Shown: positions 18,569-26,602 of the stretch, in pieces | Layout: each line of letters opens with the position of its first letter | Position numbering within the stretch: position 1 is the first letter of the stretch | Assembly: GCF_900103585.1 (NCBI RefSeq) | Contig: NZ_FNHV01000002.1 | Coordinates: forward strand, 145,570 to 209,569 | DNA length: 64,000 bases | Reading direction: 5' to 3' | DNA from: Streptomyces sp. cf386 | GTDB taxonomy: Bacteria > Actinomycetota > Actinomycetes > Streptomycetales > Streptomycetaceae | Notes under the pieces: model-generated | Told to the model about the DNA's origin: nothing | The model's database searches: none | What the model saw: the letters and a program-made list of their open reading frames with translations, nothing else | Program-made: the position numbers and the translations under genes

Positions 18569-18840
18569 TACGCGTCCGCGATCGCTGAACTCCGATGCGT
18601 CGACGAGTCGTTGCGGCAGCCGCCCCTTCCCCGCCCCGGCGGCATCGCGTGCGGCGCGGGCGAGGCGCGCGAACCGAACCTCGAAGCCCAGGTCAGTCCT
18701 TCACTTCGTAAGCGAAACGGCCCCGAGCATCCCGGACCTTGAGCGGAACACCGGGGCCCGTATCTCCGACATCCCGGGGCCTGGCGCGGCGGTTCGCGGC
18801 GCACGGCGCCCGGGCACCCCTCACAAAGGAGACGCAACAC

Positions 18841-19236
18841 ATGTTCAACGGAAAGAAGATCGCGGCCGTCTCGGGGCTTCTCGGCGGCCTCGCCATGACC
18901 TGGATCGGCGTCGCCCCGGCGCACGCCGCGGCGGACCCGGGTGCCTGTGCGCCCGACAGCCAGGGCAACATCATCTGCACCCAGCGGATCGTGGGCCAGT
19001 TGCCCGAGAGCGGCGATTTCGTGGTCCGCCGGTCGGTGACCTGCCAGCCGACGGAGCCGGTGACCCTGCCTGCCGCGGGCCTGCTGAACAGCGGGACTAC
19101 GCGGATCGGTCCCCACATCACCTGCAAGGACATGACGCGGCCCACGATGCCCGCGCCGGCACCCGCCACCAACGACAACAGCGACAGCGGCCACCTCGGC
19201 GCCCTGGCGCGCATTCTGGGCGGCCCCGGGGCGTAA
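18841..19236 (+). CDS. Small secreted four-Cys protein
   Basis: 131 residues from ATG 18841, with AAAGGAG nine bases upstream. The signal peptide ends at AHA-AADPG (about residue 25). The mature part holds four cysteines in an order shared with the paralogue at 20101-20448: a CxxxxxxNIIC pair, then single Cys residues near 72 and 99. Between them are basic strands (FVVRRSVTC) and a short turn (LLNSG). The last 30 residues are Pro/Ala/Asn-rich. No domain is recognised. Confidence 0.75.
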   Translation: MFNGKKIAAVSGLLGGLAMTWIGVAPAHAAADPGACAPDSQGNIICTQRIVGQLPESGDFVVRRSVTCQPTEPVTLPAAGLLNSGTTRIGPHITCKDMTRPTMPAPAPATNDNSDSGHLGALARILGGPGA

Positions 19237-19260
19237 TCGCCGACGCCTGCCCCATCTCTC

Positions 19261-19310
19261 AAACAGCGGAAGGCCGGACCGGGTTGACCTGGTCCGGCCT
19301 TCCGCTGTTT
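19261..19310 (+). terminator. Perfect 20-bp hairpin
   Basis: Arms 19261-19280 and 19291-19310 are exact complements around a 10-nt loop, ending in CTGTTT. It terminates the four-Cys protein gene. The remaining gap to 19558 holds an AT-rich promoter-like stretch (TGTATATGCTCAC, about 19498-19510). Confidence 0.9.
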
Positions 19311-19558
19311 CCGCTTCTTCACGGGTCGGCAAACGGGTGACCGCCGCTCTCCGCCCGTGACTCGCCCTCGGGGAAACGTCGTTGCTCTCAAGGAAGAACA
19401 AGGAAGAACGATGTGCGCGATGCGGCCGCATCGTCTCCTTGGCATGGGTCGACACGACACGAGAAGGGTCAAAGATCCCAAATTGCTACGGATTACGTGT
19501 ATATGCTCACACTAAGTAGTCAAGCCAGGGCATCTTGCCCGGAAGAAAGGGTCAAACT

Positions 19559-19867
19559 ATGCGCAGGTTTCAGCGCGTTGCGGTCGTAGCTGCGGCGGTT
19601 GCAGGGCTGTCCGCCTTCGGTGCCGCGGGTTCGGCGTTCGCTCACGAGGACGGCTGGGACGCCCAGAATGTGACCGCGGTGGCCACCTCGACGGCCAACG
19701 CCGTGGGCTCGTGGGGCGTTCCGTCCGACAAGCCGCACGCCGCTCCGGCTGCTGCTCCGGCCGCCGCGCCCGCCGCTGCGCCGGTCGCCGCTCCGGAGGC
19801 CGCCCCGAAGACCGTGGCGCCGGAGTACGGCTACGGCGAGTACACCGCTCCTTACGCCGCTCAGTAA
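19559..19867 (+). CDS. Small secreted Ala/Pro-rich protein
   Basis: 102 residues. The signal peptide (MRRFQRVAVVAAAVAGLSAF) ends near AFA-HED. It is followed by DGWDAQNVTAVATSTANAVG and then an alternating PAAA block (residues 58-85) and a Tyr/Gly end (EYGYGEYTAPYAAQ). The sequence resembles structural or wall-associated secreted proteins. The Pro/Ala part is similar in style to the larger Pro-rich paralogue at 22490-23293. RBS GAAAGGG precedes the ATG. Confidence 0.7.
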   Translation: MRRFQRVAVVAAAVAGLSAFGAAGSAFAHEDGWDAQNVTAVATSTANAVGSWGVPSDKPHAAPAAAPAAAPAAAPVAAPEAAPKTVAPEYGYGEYTAPYAAQ

Positions 19868-20021
19868 CGACGTACCGAGGAATCGATGCGCGAGTTTCAG
19901 GGCACAGCGAACGTCGTCGTGACGGCCGCGGAGCGGACGGCTCCGTACTCCGCGCCACGGTCGGCCCCCTAGGGCGAATCTCACGACAGGTGCATCGATA
20001 TCCCTCGACCCCTTAGCAAAA

Positions 20022-20068
20022 GCAGCCCGGACGCGCGGCAGACCCCTCAGGGTGCGCGTCCGGGCTGC
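20022..20068 (+). terminator. Perfect 15-bp hairpin
   Basis: Arms 20022-20036 and 20054-20068. It lies between the Ala/Pro-rich gene and the next four-Cys gene, 33 bases before the latter's ATG, so it could also be a 5' leader structure of that gene. Confidence 0.7.
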
Positions 20069-20100
20069 AGCAATGTCTCGACTGCAGAGGAACGAACTAC

Positions 20101-20448
20101 ATGAACGGTCGACAGAAGTTCGCCACCGTCACGGGGCTCCTCGGGGCGCTCGCCGTGATCTACGGCGGTGCCGCGCCGGCGTACGCCGATGACGATCCGA
20201 AGGGCGAATGCACCATCACGGGCCAGGGGGACATCGTCTGCATCAAGAAGAGCGAGTCGATCCGCAAGGACAAGCGCCGGTACGTCGTCAAGCAGGCGCA
20301 GGACTGCCAGGTCGTCGAGCACCCGCGCTTCACGTTTCCCGAAGGGGCCATGCTGAACGACGGGTCCCTGCAGTCCGGTCCGGTTGTCGAGTGCTCGAAC
20401 AGGGCGAAGCTGCCCAAGGGTTTCAAGGTGCCCAAGTTCAAGTTCTGA
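20101..20448 (+). CDS. Small secreted four-Cys protein (paralogue)
   Basis: 115 residues. It is paralogous to the 18841-19236 gene: the same TGLLGALAVIYGGAAPA-type signal peptide, CTITGQGDIVC pair, then a basic strand (RYVVKQAQDC) and a fourth Cys (VVECSNR). It ends in a Lys/Phe tail (KGFKVPKFKF). ATG 20101 follows GAGGAACGAACTAC. Four conserved cysteines suggest two disulphides. Function unknown. Confidence 0.75.
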   Translation: MNGRQKFATVTGLLGALAVIYGGAAPAYADDDPKGECTITGQGDIVCIKKSESIRKDKRRYVVKQAQDCQVVEHPRFTFPEGAMLNDGSLQSGPVVECSNRAKLPKGFKVPKFKF

Positions 20449-20504
20449 GGCGTGAGCGGGGAGACCGGAGAGCGAAGAAGGCAGAGAAGGCAGAAAGCAG
20501 AGAA

Positions 20505-20553
20505 AGCGGAGAATGCCGGACCGGGAGTGAAACCCGGTCCGGCATTCTCCGCT
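20505..20553. terminator. Perfect 21-bp hairpin between convergent genes
   Basis: Arms 20505-20525 and 20533-20553, 7-nt loop. Both the four-Cys gene and the convergent secreted protein gene (20573-20881) can use it. Confidence 0.9.
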
Positions 20554-20572
20554 TCTGTGGGGCGGCTCTGGC

Positions 20573-20881
20573 TTACTTGCCGCCGACGGCGTTGTTGCAG
20601 CCCATGGACGAGCCCAGGCCGGTCTCCTGCGCGCCCGGGTTGCCCTCGCCGTTCAGCAGGTTGCCACCCAGGCCGTTGGCGATGCCGACCTGGCCGAGGA
20701 CGTCGACGTTGGCGTCGTGCGACTTGCAGGAGGTGCTCTGCAGGACGCTGAAGCTGGCGCCGCCGTGGCTCCGGCTGTTCTTGCCCCATCCGCCCTGGTC
20801 GGCGTGGGCAGCGCCGGTGGCCAGGATTCCGACGCTCCCGAGGGCGGCAACCAGGACGGCGGCCTTGTGGAGCTTGCGCAT
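20573..20881 (-). CDS. Small secreted SHD/GCNN-family protein
   Basis: 102 residues from ATG 20881 (GGAGAAGAAC upstream). The signal peptide ends at AHA-DQGG. The mature core reads CKSHDANVDVLGQVG, then NLLNGEGNPGAQ and ends GSSMGCNN, with two cysteines about 45 residues apart. The 21137-21427 and 23369-23650 genes encode the same core. The pattern of two Cys with hydrophobic beta-type blocks recalls chaplins in layout but not in sequence; a surface or aerial-hypha role is speculation. Confidence 0.8.
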   Translation of the reverse strand: MRKLHKAAVLVAALGSVGILATGAAHADQGGWGKNSRSHGGASFSVLQSTSCKSHDANVDVLGQVGIANGLGGNLLNGEGNPGAQETGLGSSMGCNNAVGGK

Positions 20882-21062
20882 GTTCTTCTCCGGTGGAGTG
20901 AAGAGGGTGCGATCCATGACAGATCGACTTCGAACAGTTACGGAGGCTAATAGGAAATATTTGGGATTAATAAGCGGCACGCCGAATTCGGAGAAGTCTC
21001 ACCACCTTGGCGGATATCCGGGAAATGTTTCGTGTCGCGCTTGAATCACGACACAAAAAGGT

Positions 21063-21097
21063 GTCCCGGTACCGGGCTCGAAGCCTGGTACCGGGAC
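21063..21097 (-). terminator. 16-bp hairpin flanked by A and T runs
   Basis: Arms 21063-21078 and 21082-21097, one G-T wobble. A run of A (about 21055-21060) precedes it and T (21098-21102) follows, so it works in both directions. It ends the 21137-21427 gene. Confidence 0.85.
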
Positions 21098-21136
21098 TTT
21101 TTCCTGCGGTCGGCCGGCTAGGCGGCCGTCATGCTC

Positions 21137-21427
21137 TTAGAAGGCGCTGTTGTTGCAGCCCATGGACGAGCCGAGGTGGGTGTCCTGCCCACCGGCGTTG
21201 CCCTCGCCGTTCAGCGCGTTGCCCAGCAGGCCGTTGAGGATGCCGACCTGGCCGAGGACGTCGAGGTTCAGGTCGTGCGACTTGCAGTTGGAGCTCTGCA
21301 GGACGCTGAACTTGCCCCCGTCCTTGCCGCCGTGACCGCCCTGGTCGGCGGTGGCGGTGCCGGCGCCCAGAAGGCTGACACTGCCGAGGGCGACGACCAG
21401 AACGGCAGCCTTGCGAAGCTTGTGCAT
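21137..21427 (-). CDS. Small secreted SHD/GCNN-family protein (paralogue)
   Basis: 96 residues. Signal peptide MHKLRKAAVLVVALGSVSLL, cleavage near ATA-DQGG. The mature core CKSHDLNLDVLGQVG, ALNGEGNAGGQ and GSSMGCNN matches its neighbour closely. The upstream DNA also matches that neighbour's leader (see the promoter feature), so the pair arose by tandem duplication that included the promoter. Confidence 0.8.
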   Translation of the reverse strand: MHKLRKAAVLVVALGSVSLLGAGTATADQGGHGGKDGGKFSVLQSSNCKSHDLNLDVLGQVGILNGLLGNALNGEGNAGGQDTHLGSSMGCNNSAF

Positions 21428-21535
21428 GTCATCTCCGGTGGAGTGAGGTGGGTGCGATCTGCAGGAGATCGACTTCGTACAGTTACGGGAGATTAATCCG
21501 AACTATCTGATATGTCCGAAAGGCACGCCGGGATT
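21428..21535 (-). promoter_or_regulatory. Duplicated promoter/leader shared by the twin secreted genes
   Basis: On the minus strand it reads ATTAATC, then CCGTAACTGTACGAAGTCGA, then GATCGCACCC and CTCCACCGGAGA up to the ATG. The same blocks precede the 20573-20881 gene (about 20882-20985), with few differences. CGTAAC equals the -35 of BldN-type promoters, but no matching -10 is present 16 nt later. Confidence 0.5.
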
Positions 21536-21585
21536 CGTGATCTCGTATCAGAAAGCACCCGGAAGCCGGATCGCACCAAGAAAAA

Positions 21586-21625
21586 GTGCTGGTCACGGCC
21601 GCTCGGTGAGGGCTGTGGCCAGCAC
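21586..21625 (-). terminator. 15-bp hairpin with minus-strand U tract
   Basis: GTGCTGGTCACGGCC pairs with GGCTGTGGCCAGCAC (two wobbles). AAAAA directly before it gives U5 on the minus transcript. It ends the 21659-22147 gene. Confidence 0.85.
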
Positions 21626-21658
21626 GTTCCGCCGTGTCGAGGGCGGCGGGCCCGGCGC

Positions 21659-22147
21659 CTAGCTGGTGGCGCGGGCGGAGGCGGCGGCGTTCGCCTGGCT
21701 GTTGGCCTGGTCGCAGTCGACGCCCGTGGCCTCGGCGGCGGCGAGCGCGGCGACCGGGACGTTCGCGTTGAGCAGCGACTGCGGGCTGCACTCCTGGGAC
21801 GGGCGGAAGAGGTTGGTCTGGCCGAGCGGGTCGGAGGCGGGGGCCTGAGCGGGCGAGAGCTGCGGGTTGATCTGCGGGCTCAGCTGGGGGCTGACCTGCG
21901 GGCTCACCTCGGCACCGCGCTGGGGCGCCGCCGCCGCCGGTCGCTGCGCATAGGACGGCGTGCCGGAGGACTGGACGCTGGCCTGAGAACGGGTCCAGGT
22001 GTGGGCCTGGGCATCCCGCTGTCCGACGGGGGGCGGGGTGGTGCCCCGGTAGGCAACGGGAGCGTCGGCGACGCTGGGGCCGGCGCCGATGGCTGACAGA
22101 CCACTGGCTGCTGCGACGACGAGCGCGACCTGATGAAGCTTGCGCAT
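21659..22147 (-). CDS. Secreted ECSPQ-family protein with Pro/Gln repeats
   Basis: 162 residues from ATG 22147. The signal peptide is MRKLHQVALVVAAASGLSAI. Next come a polar region and a short repeat tract alternating SPQ and NPQ (VSPQVSPQLSPQINPQL). The C-terminus is the ECSPQ domain also found at 18263-18499, with Cys residues in ECSPQS and VDCDQA. The same PQV/NPQ repeats occur in the 22490-23293 protein. The mature region thus looks assembled from modules shared with its neighbours. Confidence 0.75.
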   Translation of the reverse strand: MRKLHQVALVVAAASGLSAIGAGPSVADAPVAYRGTTPPPVGQRDAQAHTWTRSQASVQSSGTPSYAQRPAAAAPQRGAEVSPQVSPQLSPQINPQLSPAQAPASDPLGQTNLFRPSQECSPQSLLNANVPVAALAAAEATGVDCDQANSQANAAASARATS

Positions 22148-22489
22148 GAAACCTCGGCCCTTCATTGACCTGTGCATGGAACGTACGGAAATGCTGTGAG
22201 CCATTGCTCTGACCTTGTGGGGAACGACGCGGGCGCGTGGCCGGTCACGTGTATTGGCATGCGGTCACCCGTTTGCCAGAGGTATTAATCAATGACAAAT
22301 CCTCAGAACCGTTTATCGGATTGATGGCAATTGAGTGACGGACTTTCTGATCCCGTGACCTGGTCAGGAAATTGTCGTTGCCAGCGGAGAGAGGGCAGCG
22401 ATCAGGAGTCAGAGAGAGGGCAACGGGATCCGCTGCTGGCTCCACTGAATACGGATTCCCTGCACAGGTAATGAAGGGCCGAGGGTTCC
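22148..22489. other. 342-bp divergent promoter region
   Basis: It lies between the divergent 21659-22147 and 22490-23293 genes. Both genes carry the same short leader (AAGGGCCGAGGTTTC and AAGGGCCGAGGGTTCC) just before the ATG. An AT-rich stretch with ATTAATCAATGACAAATCC (about 22284-22302) is the likely core promoter area. No gene is seen. Confidence 0.5.
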
Positions 22490-23293
22490 ATGCGCAAGCT
22501 TCACAAGGCCGCGCTCGTCGTAGCGGCGGCCGGCGGATTGTCCGCCATCGGCGCCGGCGTAAGCGAGGCGGCCGAATATCCCTATGGGTACGGTGCTCCG
22601 GCACCCGCTCCCGAATACCCGGCTCAGTACGCCCCGGCGCCTGCCCCCCAGTACGCGCCGCCTCAGTACTACGCTGCTCCGGCACCTGTCCCGCAGTACG
22701 CGCCGCCGCCCCAGTACGCCCCGGCGCCCGCTCCCCAGTACCCGCCGCCCCAGTACGCCGTGGCGGAGGCCCGTTCGACGGGTGTCGCTCAGGCCTCCAC
22801 CCCGCAGGCCCACCCCCAGTACGCGGCACCGGCCCCGGCGCCTCAGCACGCGCCCCCGGCCCCGCCGCCCGCTCCGGCCCCGGCCCCTGCCCCCGCCCCG
22901 GCTCCGGCGCCCGCTCCCGCCCCCCGGCCGCAGGGCGGTTACGCCTCCGCCTCGGCGCAGTCGAACGGCGCCGCGCAGGCCTCCACCCCGTCGCACTCCG
23001 CACCGCAGTCGGCCCCTCAGTCGCCGGTGTCCCAGGTCGTGCCGCAGGTCACCCCGCAGACGGCGCCGCAGGTCATGCCGCAGGTCGCCCCGCAGGTCAA
23101 CGCGCCCCAGGTGTTCAACCCGGAGCCCCCGCCGCGGGTCGCCCCGCAGGTGAACCCGCAGGTGAACCCCCAGGTGAACCCGCTCATCAACCCGCTGGTC
23201 CCGACGGCCGGTCCGCCGCAGGTGCCCGGGCTCGGCCTCGGACAGGTCCAGGCGCCCCCGGTGGGCCAGTTGGGTCTGCCGCGGCTCGGCTGA
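22490..23293 (+). CDS. Secreted Pro-rich repeat protein
   Basis: 267 residues. Signal peptide MRKLHKAALVVAAAGGLSAI, cleavage near SEA-AEYP. The mature part is low complexity. First come QYAPP/PAPAPQY repeats with many Tyr (residues 30-90), then a run of PAPAPAP (about 125-143). Then come PQV-type repeats (VAPQVN, NPQVNPQVNP) and a Gly/Leu-rich end. Tyr/Pro repeats of this kind occur in wall or matrix proteins that can be cross-linked. Downstream, the 23369 gene starts 75 bases later on the same strand. Confidence 0.75.
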   Translation: MRKLHKAALVVAAAGGLSAIGAGVSEAAEYPYGYGAPAPAPEYPAQYAPAPAPQYAPPQYYAAPAPVPQYAPPPQYAPAPAPQYPPPQYAVAEARSTGVAQASTPQAHPQYAAPAPAPQHAPPAPPPAPAPAPAPAPAPAPAPAPRPQGGYASASAQSNGAAQASTPSHSAPQSAPQSPVSQVVPQVTPQTAPQVMPQVAPQVNAPQVFNPEPPPRVAPQVNPQVNPQVNPLINPLVPTAGPPQVPGLGLGQVQAPPVGQLGLPRLG

Positions 23294-23368
23294 GCTGCCT
23301 TTCCGTAGTTGTCCACCGTTCCAACTCGATCTGCTGCACAGCACATCCGCTCGACCAACGGAGAAGAA

Positions 23369-23650
23369 ATGCGCAAGCTTCAGAAGGTCGCCCTCGTGGG
23401 CGCCGTCCTCGGCACCGTCGGCTCCTTCGGCGTCGGCACCGCCGTCGCCCACGGCGAGGGGGGAGCTCACGACCTGGACATCTCGCAGGGCATCGAGTGC
23501 CGCTCGCACGACATGAACATCGACGTCCTCGGCAGCGTCGGCGCCCTCAACGCCCTGCTCGGCGGCGCGCTCAACGGCGAGGGCAACCCGGGCGCGCAGT
23601 CCACCCACCTCGGTTCGGACATGGGCTGCAACAGCGCGGCGCTCAAGTAG
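23369..23650 (+). CDS. Small secreted SHD/GCNN-family protein (third copy)
   Basis: 93 residues from ATG 23369 (GGAGAAGAA upstream). Signal peptide MRKLQKVALVGAVLGTVGSF, cleavage near AVA-HGEG. The core is CRSHDMNIDVLGSVG, GALNGEGNPGAQ, then GSDMGCNS. It is the most divergent of the three family copies and lies on the opposite strand from the other two. It may be transcribed together with the Pro-rich protein gene. Confidence 0.8.
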   Translation: MRKLQKVALVGAVLGTVGSFGVGTAVAHGEGGAHDLDISQGIECRSHDMNIDVLGSVGALNALLGGALNGEGNPGAQSTHLGSDMGCNSAALK

Positions 23651-23668
23651 AGCGCGTGAAGCGTTCGG

Positions 23669-23703
23669 TCCGACGCCCGCTCCAGCACGGGGCGGGCGTT
23701 GGA
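23669..23703 (+). terminator. Hairpin after the secreted-protein array
   Basis: TCCGACGCCCGCTCC pairs with GGGGCGGGCGTTGGA with wobbles, loop 5 nt. Confidence 0.7.
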
Positions 23704-23793
23704 CTGTTGAACGCGTCGCACACGTTGAGTGAAGGTCCGTAACCCTGCGTGTAGGGTGAGCTCGTTTACCAGGAAGGGTGGGCGACCTGTCGC

Positions 23794-25065
23794 ATGAGAC
23801 TGTCCTGTGCCGACGAGATGCTGTTGCTCAACGGGTGTCCGGGAGTCATCGGCCTGGCGGCGGTCTTCTCCGGTGAACAACCGGATGTGGATCAGGTGCG
23901 GGCGCGCGTCGCCGAGCGGTGGACGGGCCTGGAGCGGATGAACTGCGTGCTGGACCGTCCCGGGAGCGGCGGGACAGCCCGGCGGGGGCCCTTCCGGCGG
24001 CGGCGCGTGCGGTGGGTCGTACCGGGGCCGTTCGATCCCGTCACGCATGTCACCGTGGCCCGCAGCAAGTTGGATGACCTGTGGGCGCAGAGCGTGGACC
24101 GGCCGCTCACCGGCGCGGTCCCGCCCTGGCGGCTCTTCGTGGTCCCGGACGCGGCGTACGGCGGCGGGTTCGCCCTGGCCCTCGTGGCCCAGCACGTGCT
24201 GCTGGACGGACGTTCCCTGGCGACGCTGATGCGTTTGTTGACGGACAGCCCCGTGGTGGCGAGGGATTCGGCGCGGTCGGCGCCGCTCACGCGTGCGGGG
24301 CTGCGCGCCGCGGGCCGGGAGCTCAGGGCGATGGCGGCCGTGGGGCAGGCCCTTCCGATGCGGTCGCCGCAGGAGACGTATCCCTCGGTCGCGGTGAGTG
24401 AACTGCCCGCGCATCTGGTCCGGTCCGCGCGCCGGCAGCCCGCCGACGGCCGGGGCGCGACGCTGAACGAACTGCTGGTCGGGGCGGTCGCCGGGGCGCT
24501 GCGGGCCCGGTACGGTCCGGTGCGCGGGTGGCGGCAGCGGGACGAACCCGCGTACACGGCCGTACCGTGCGATCTGCGCACCCGGGCGAATCCGCGGGAA
24601 CTCGGGAACACGCTCACGGTGGTTCGGGTTCCGTTGCCCGTCGACGTGGACGGGCCCGTGGCGCGGCTGCGGGCGTGTCAGGCCGCGTTGGCCTCGGTCC
24701 CCGAGCGGGCCGCCGTCCACGCGGGGATGTTGTTCCCCGCCACCGAAGCGGTACGGCGGACCGGCCCGTGGGTGACCAGGCTGCTGACCAACCGCGGTCG
24801 CCGCTCCTGTTTCGCGGCGACCGCGACCACAGCCATGAAGTGGCCCGGTGGGCCGAGCACCTTCGAGGGGCGTCGGCTCGTGCGCACCGTCGGGCTGCCG
24901 CCCTTGCAGCATCCGGGCACCGTCAGCTTCGCCCTGGCCCAGGCGGGGGACGCGTTCACCCTCACCGTGGTGTGCAACCTGCGCCCGGACGACGCGAGAC
25001 GGCTCGGCGACGCGGTCGTCACGGAGTTCGGGACATGGGCTCGGACGGCGACGCCGTCGGGGTGA
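23794..25065 (+). CDS. WS/DGAT-like acyltransferase (first copy)
   Basis: 423 residues of the condensation/wax-ester-synthase fold. The catalytic motif reads QHVLLDG (residues 133-139): the second His and the DG of HHxxxDG are kept, the first His is Gln. TLNELLVGAVAGALR, the CDLRTRANPRELGN block and VPLPVDVDGPVARLRACQ are the usual C-terminal WS/DGAT landmarks. Such enzymes move an acyl group from a thioester to an alcohol or amine. The gene leads a four-gene set with an ACP, a ketosynthase and a second copy, so the acyl donor is probably ACP-bound. The acceptor is unknown. Confidence 0.8.
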   Translation: MRLSCADEMLLLNGCPGVIGLAAVFSGEQPDVDQVRARVAERWTGLERMNCVLDRPGSGGTARRGPFRRRRVRWVVPGPFDPVTHVTVARSKLDDLWAQSVDRPLTGAVPPWRLFVVPDAAYGGGFALALVAQHVLLDGRSLATLMRLLTDSPVVARDSARSAPLTRAGLRAAGRELRAMAAVGQALPMRSPQETYPSVAVSELPAHLVRSARRQPADGRGATLNELLVGAVAGALRARYGPVRGWRQRDEPAYTAVPCDLRTRANPRELGNTLTVVRVPLPVDVDGPVARLRACQAALASVPERAAVHAGMLFPATEAVRRTGPWVTRLLTNRGRRSCFAATATTAMKWPGGPSTFEGRRLVRTVGLPPLQHPGTVSFALAQAGDAFTLTVVCNLRPDDARRLGDAVVTEFGTWARTATPSG

Positions 25066-25102
25066 GTCAGCCCTGACGGCACCAGGAGATGGAGGCAGTT
25101 GC

Positions 25103-25378
25103 ATGGATGTGGAACACGGCGACGTATGGGAAGCGCTGCGCCCGCTGTGCGCGCGGGTGATGTCGGTGCCGCCGGAGGCGGTCGTGCCGCAGGCCCGGCT
25201 GGTCGCCGACCTGGGAGCCGACAGCCTGGACATCACCGAACTGGAGGCGGCGTCCGAGGAGTTGTTCGGGGTGTCCTTGCGGGGGACCGACAAGAGGGGC
25301 GTGTCCACCGTGGGTGATGTCGCCGACCTCATCGTGAGCCTGCGCGCCCGGCCCGCCCACACCCCCGTCGCCCGGTGA
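25103..25378 (+). CDS. Acyl carrier protein
   Basis: 91 residues, starting at ATG 25103 with GGAGG upstream. The phosphopantetheine attachment site is Ser41 in DLGADSLDITELEAA, with typical helix II pattern and FGVSL after it. The stop overlaps the ketosynthase start (GTGA). Its place between an acyltransferase and a ketosynthase implies it carries the acyl intermediate of this cassette rather than serving general fatty acid synthesis. Confidence 0.9.
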   Translation: MDVEHGDVWEALRPLCARVMSVPPEAVVPQARLVADLGADSLDITELEAASEELFGVSLRGTDKRGVSTVGDVADLIVSLRARPAHTPVAR

Positions 25379-26583
25379 CCCGCCGACCCGCTGTCGCCGT
25401 CACGGGCCTGGGCGTCCGCTGCGCCGCCGGAGCGACTCCGGCGGCGCTGTGGGAGAGCCTCGTACAGGGCCGTACGGCGACCGTGCTGCACACGTTCGAC
25501 GACGAGGGCACCGTCGTATACCCCGCGTGTCCGATGACCGACTTCGACCCGACCGGTTACCTGACGCCCAAGGAGGTGCGGCGGGCCGACCGGTCGGTGC
25601 AGTTGGCGGTGTGCGCGGCCGTGGACGCCGTCGAGGACGCCGGCGGGCTGCGGGTCGAGGCCGGTCGGCGGGCGGTGGTCACCGGTACCGGGTACGGCGG
25701 GGTGATCAGCCAGGAGAACGGCATCGGGCGTCCCGATGTGCTCTACGCGCCCCGGCTGATGCACAACGCGGGTGCGTACTGGATCAGTGCCCGGCTCGGG
25801 ATCACCGGCCCCAGTCTGACGGTCTCCACCGCGTGCGCCTCCGGGACGCACGCGGTGGGTGAGGCGATGCAGATGATCCGGGCGGGGTGCGCGGACGTCG
25901 TGGTGGCGGGCGGTCATGACAGCCCTCTGACGCCGACGACCGCGCTGGCCTTCGGGCGGGCCGGTGCGATGGTCACCGAGTGCGCGGATCCCGCCGCCGC
26001 GTCACGGCCGTTCGACGCCGGGCGGCAGGGTTTCGTCCTCGCAGAAGGGGCGGCCTTCCTGGTGCTGGAGCGGCTGGACCTCGCGCAGGCGCGGGGCGCC
26101 CGGATCTACGCCACGCTGACCGGGTACGGCCGTACGTCCGACGCCCACCACCTCACCGCGCCGCATCCCGACGGGGCCGGGGCACGGGCGTGCATGGAGC
26201 AGGCGCTCGCCGACGCCGGGACGACCGCGGAGGCCGTCACCCATGTCAACGCGCACGGCACCGGCACCGAGTTGAACGACATCGCGGAGGCGCAGGCCAT
26301 CGCGGCTCTGTTCGGTCCCGGCCGGGTGCCGGTCACCGCGCCCAAGTCGGTGACCGGGCACGGTCTGGGGCTGGCGGGGGCGCTGGAAGCGGTGATCACG
26401 GCCTGGTCGGTGCGGGAAGGGTTCGCGCCGCCGACCGCGTGTCTCACCCGGCTGGATCCCCGGTGCGAACTGGACGTGGTCACCGGTGAACCGCGCAAGA
26501 TCCCGAACGGCCCGGTGATCAGCAACAGTTTCGCCTTCGGGGGCCACAACGCCTGCGTCGTCCTCGATTCGCCGCACGGCTGA
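25375..26583 (+). CDS. Beta-ketoacyl-ACP synthase (FabF-type)
   Basis: 402 residues of thiolase fold. Catalytic residues are intact: Cys154 in VSTACASGTHA, His294 in VNAHGTGTELND and His329 in KSVTGHGLGLAG; Lys324 is also kept. GTG start overlaps the ACP stop. The fold and motifs match KAS II-like enzymes, which extend an acyl-ACP with malonyl-ACP. No ketoreductase, dehydratase or malonyltransferase gene is next to it, so the product would be a single beta-keto acyl unit, or the enzyme borrows housekeeping partners. Confidence 0.9.
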   Translation: MTRRPAVAVTGLGVRCAAGATPAALWESLVQGRTATVLHTFDDEGTVVYPACPMTDFDPTGYLTPKEVRRADRSVQLAVCAAVDAVEDAGGLRVEAGRRAVVTGTGYGGVISQENGIGRPDVLYAPRLMHNAGAYWISARLGITGPSLTVSTACASGTHAVGEAMQMIRAGCADVVVAGGHDSPLTPTTALAFGRAGAMVTECADPAAASRPFDAGRQGFVLAEGAAFLVLERLDLAQARGARIYATLTGYGRTSDAHHLTAPHPDGAGARACMEQALADAGTTAEAVTHVNAHGTGTELNDIAEAQAIAALFGPGRVPVTAPKSVTGHGLGLAGALEAVITAWSVREGFAPPTACLTRLDPRCELDVVTGEPRKIPNGPVISNSFAFGGHNACVVLDSPHG

Positions 26584-26602
26584 TCAGCGGAGGGTTCGTC
26601 CC

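Noticed and set aside
20940..21480. BldN-type promoter for the twin secreted genes
   Set aside because: The -35 CGTAAC is present but the -10 16 nt later does not match, so it is only noted as a question.
22590..23200. Pro-codon repeats of the secreted protein as a CRISPR array or satellite
   Set aside because: Units are irregular, in frame with a signal-peptide protein and have no spacers of constant length. No CRISPR array is seen anywhere in the window.
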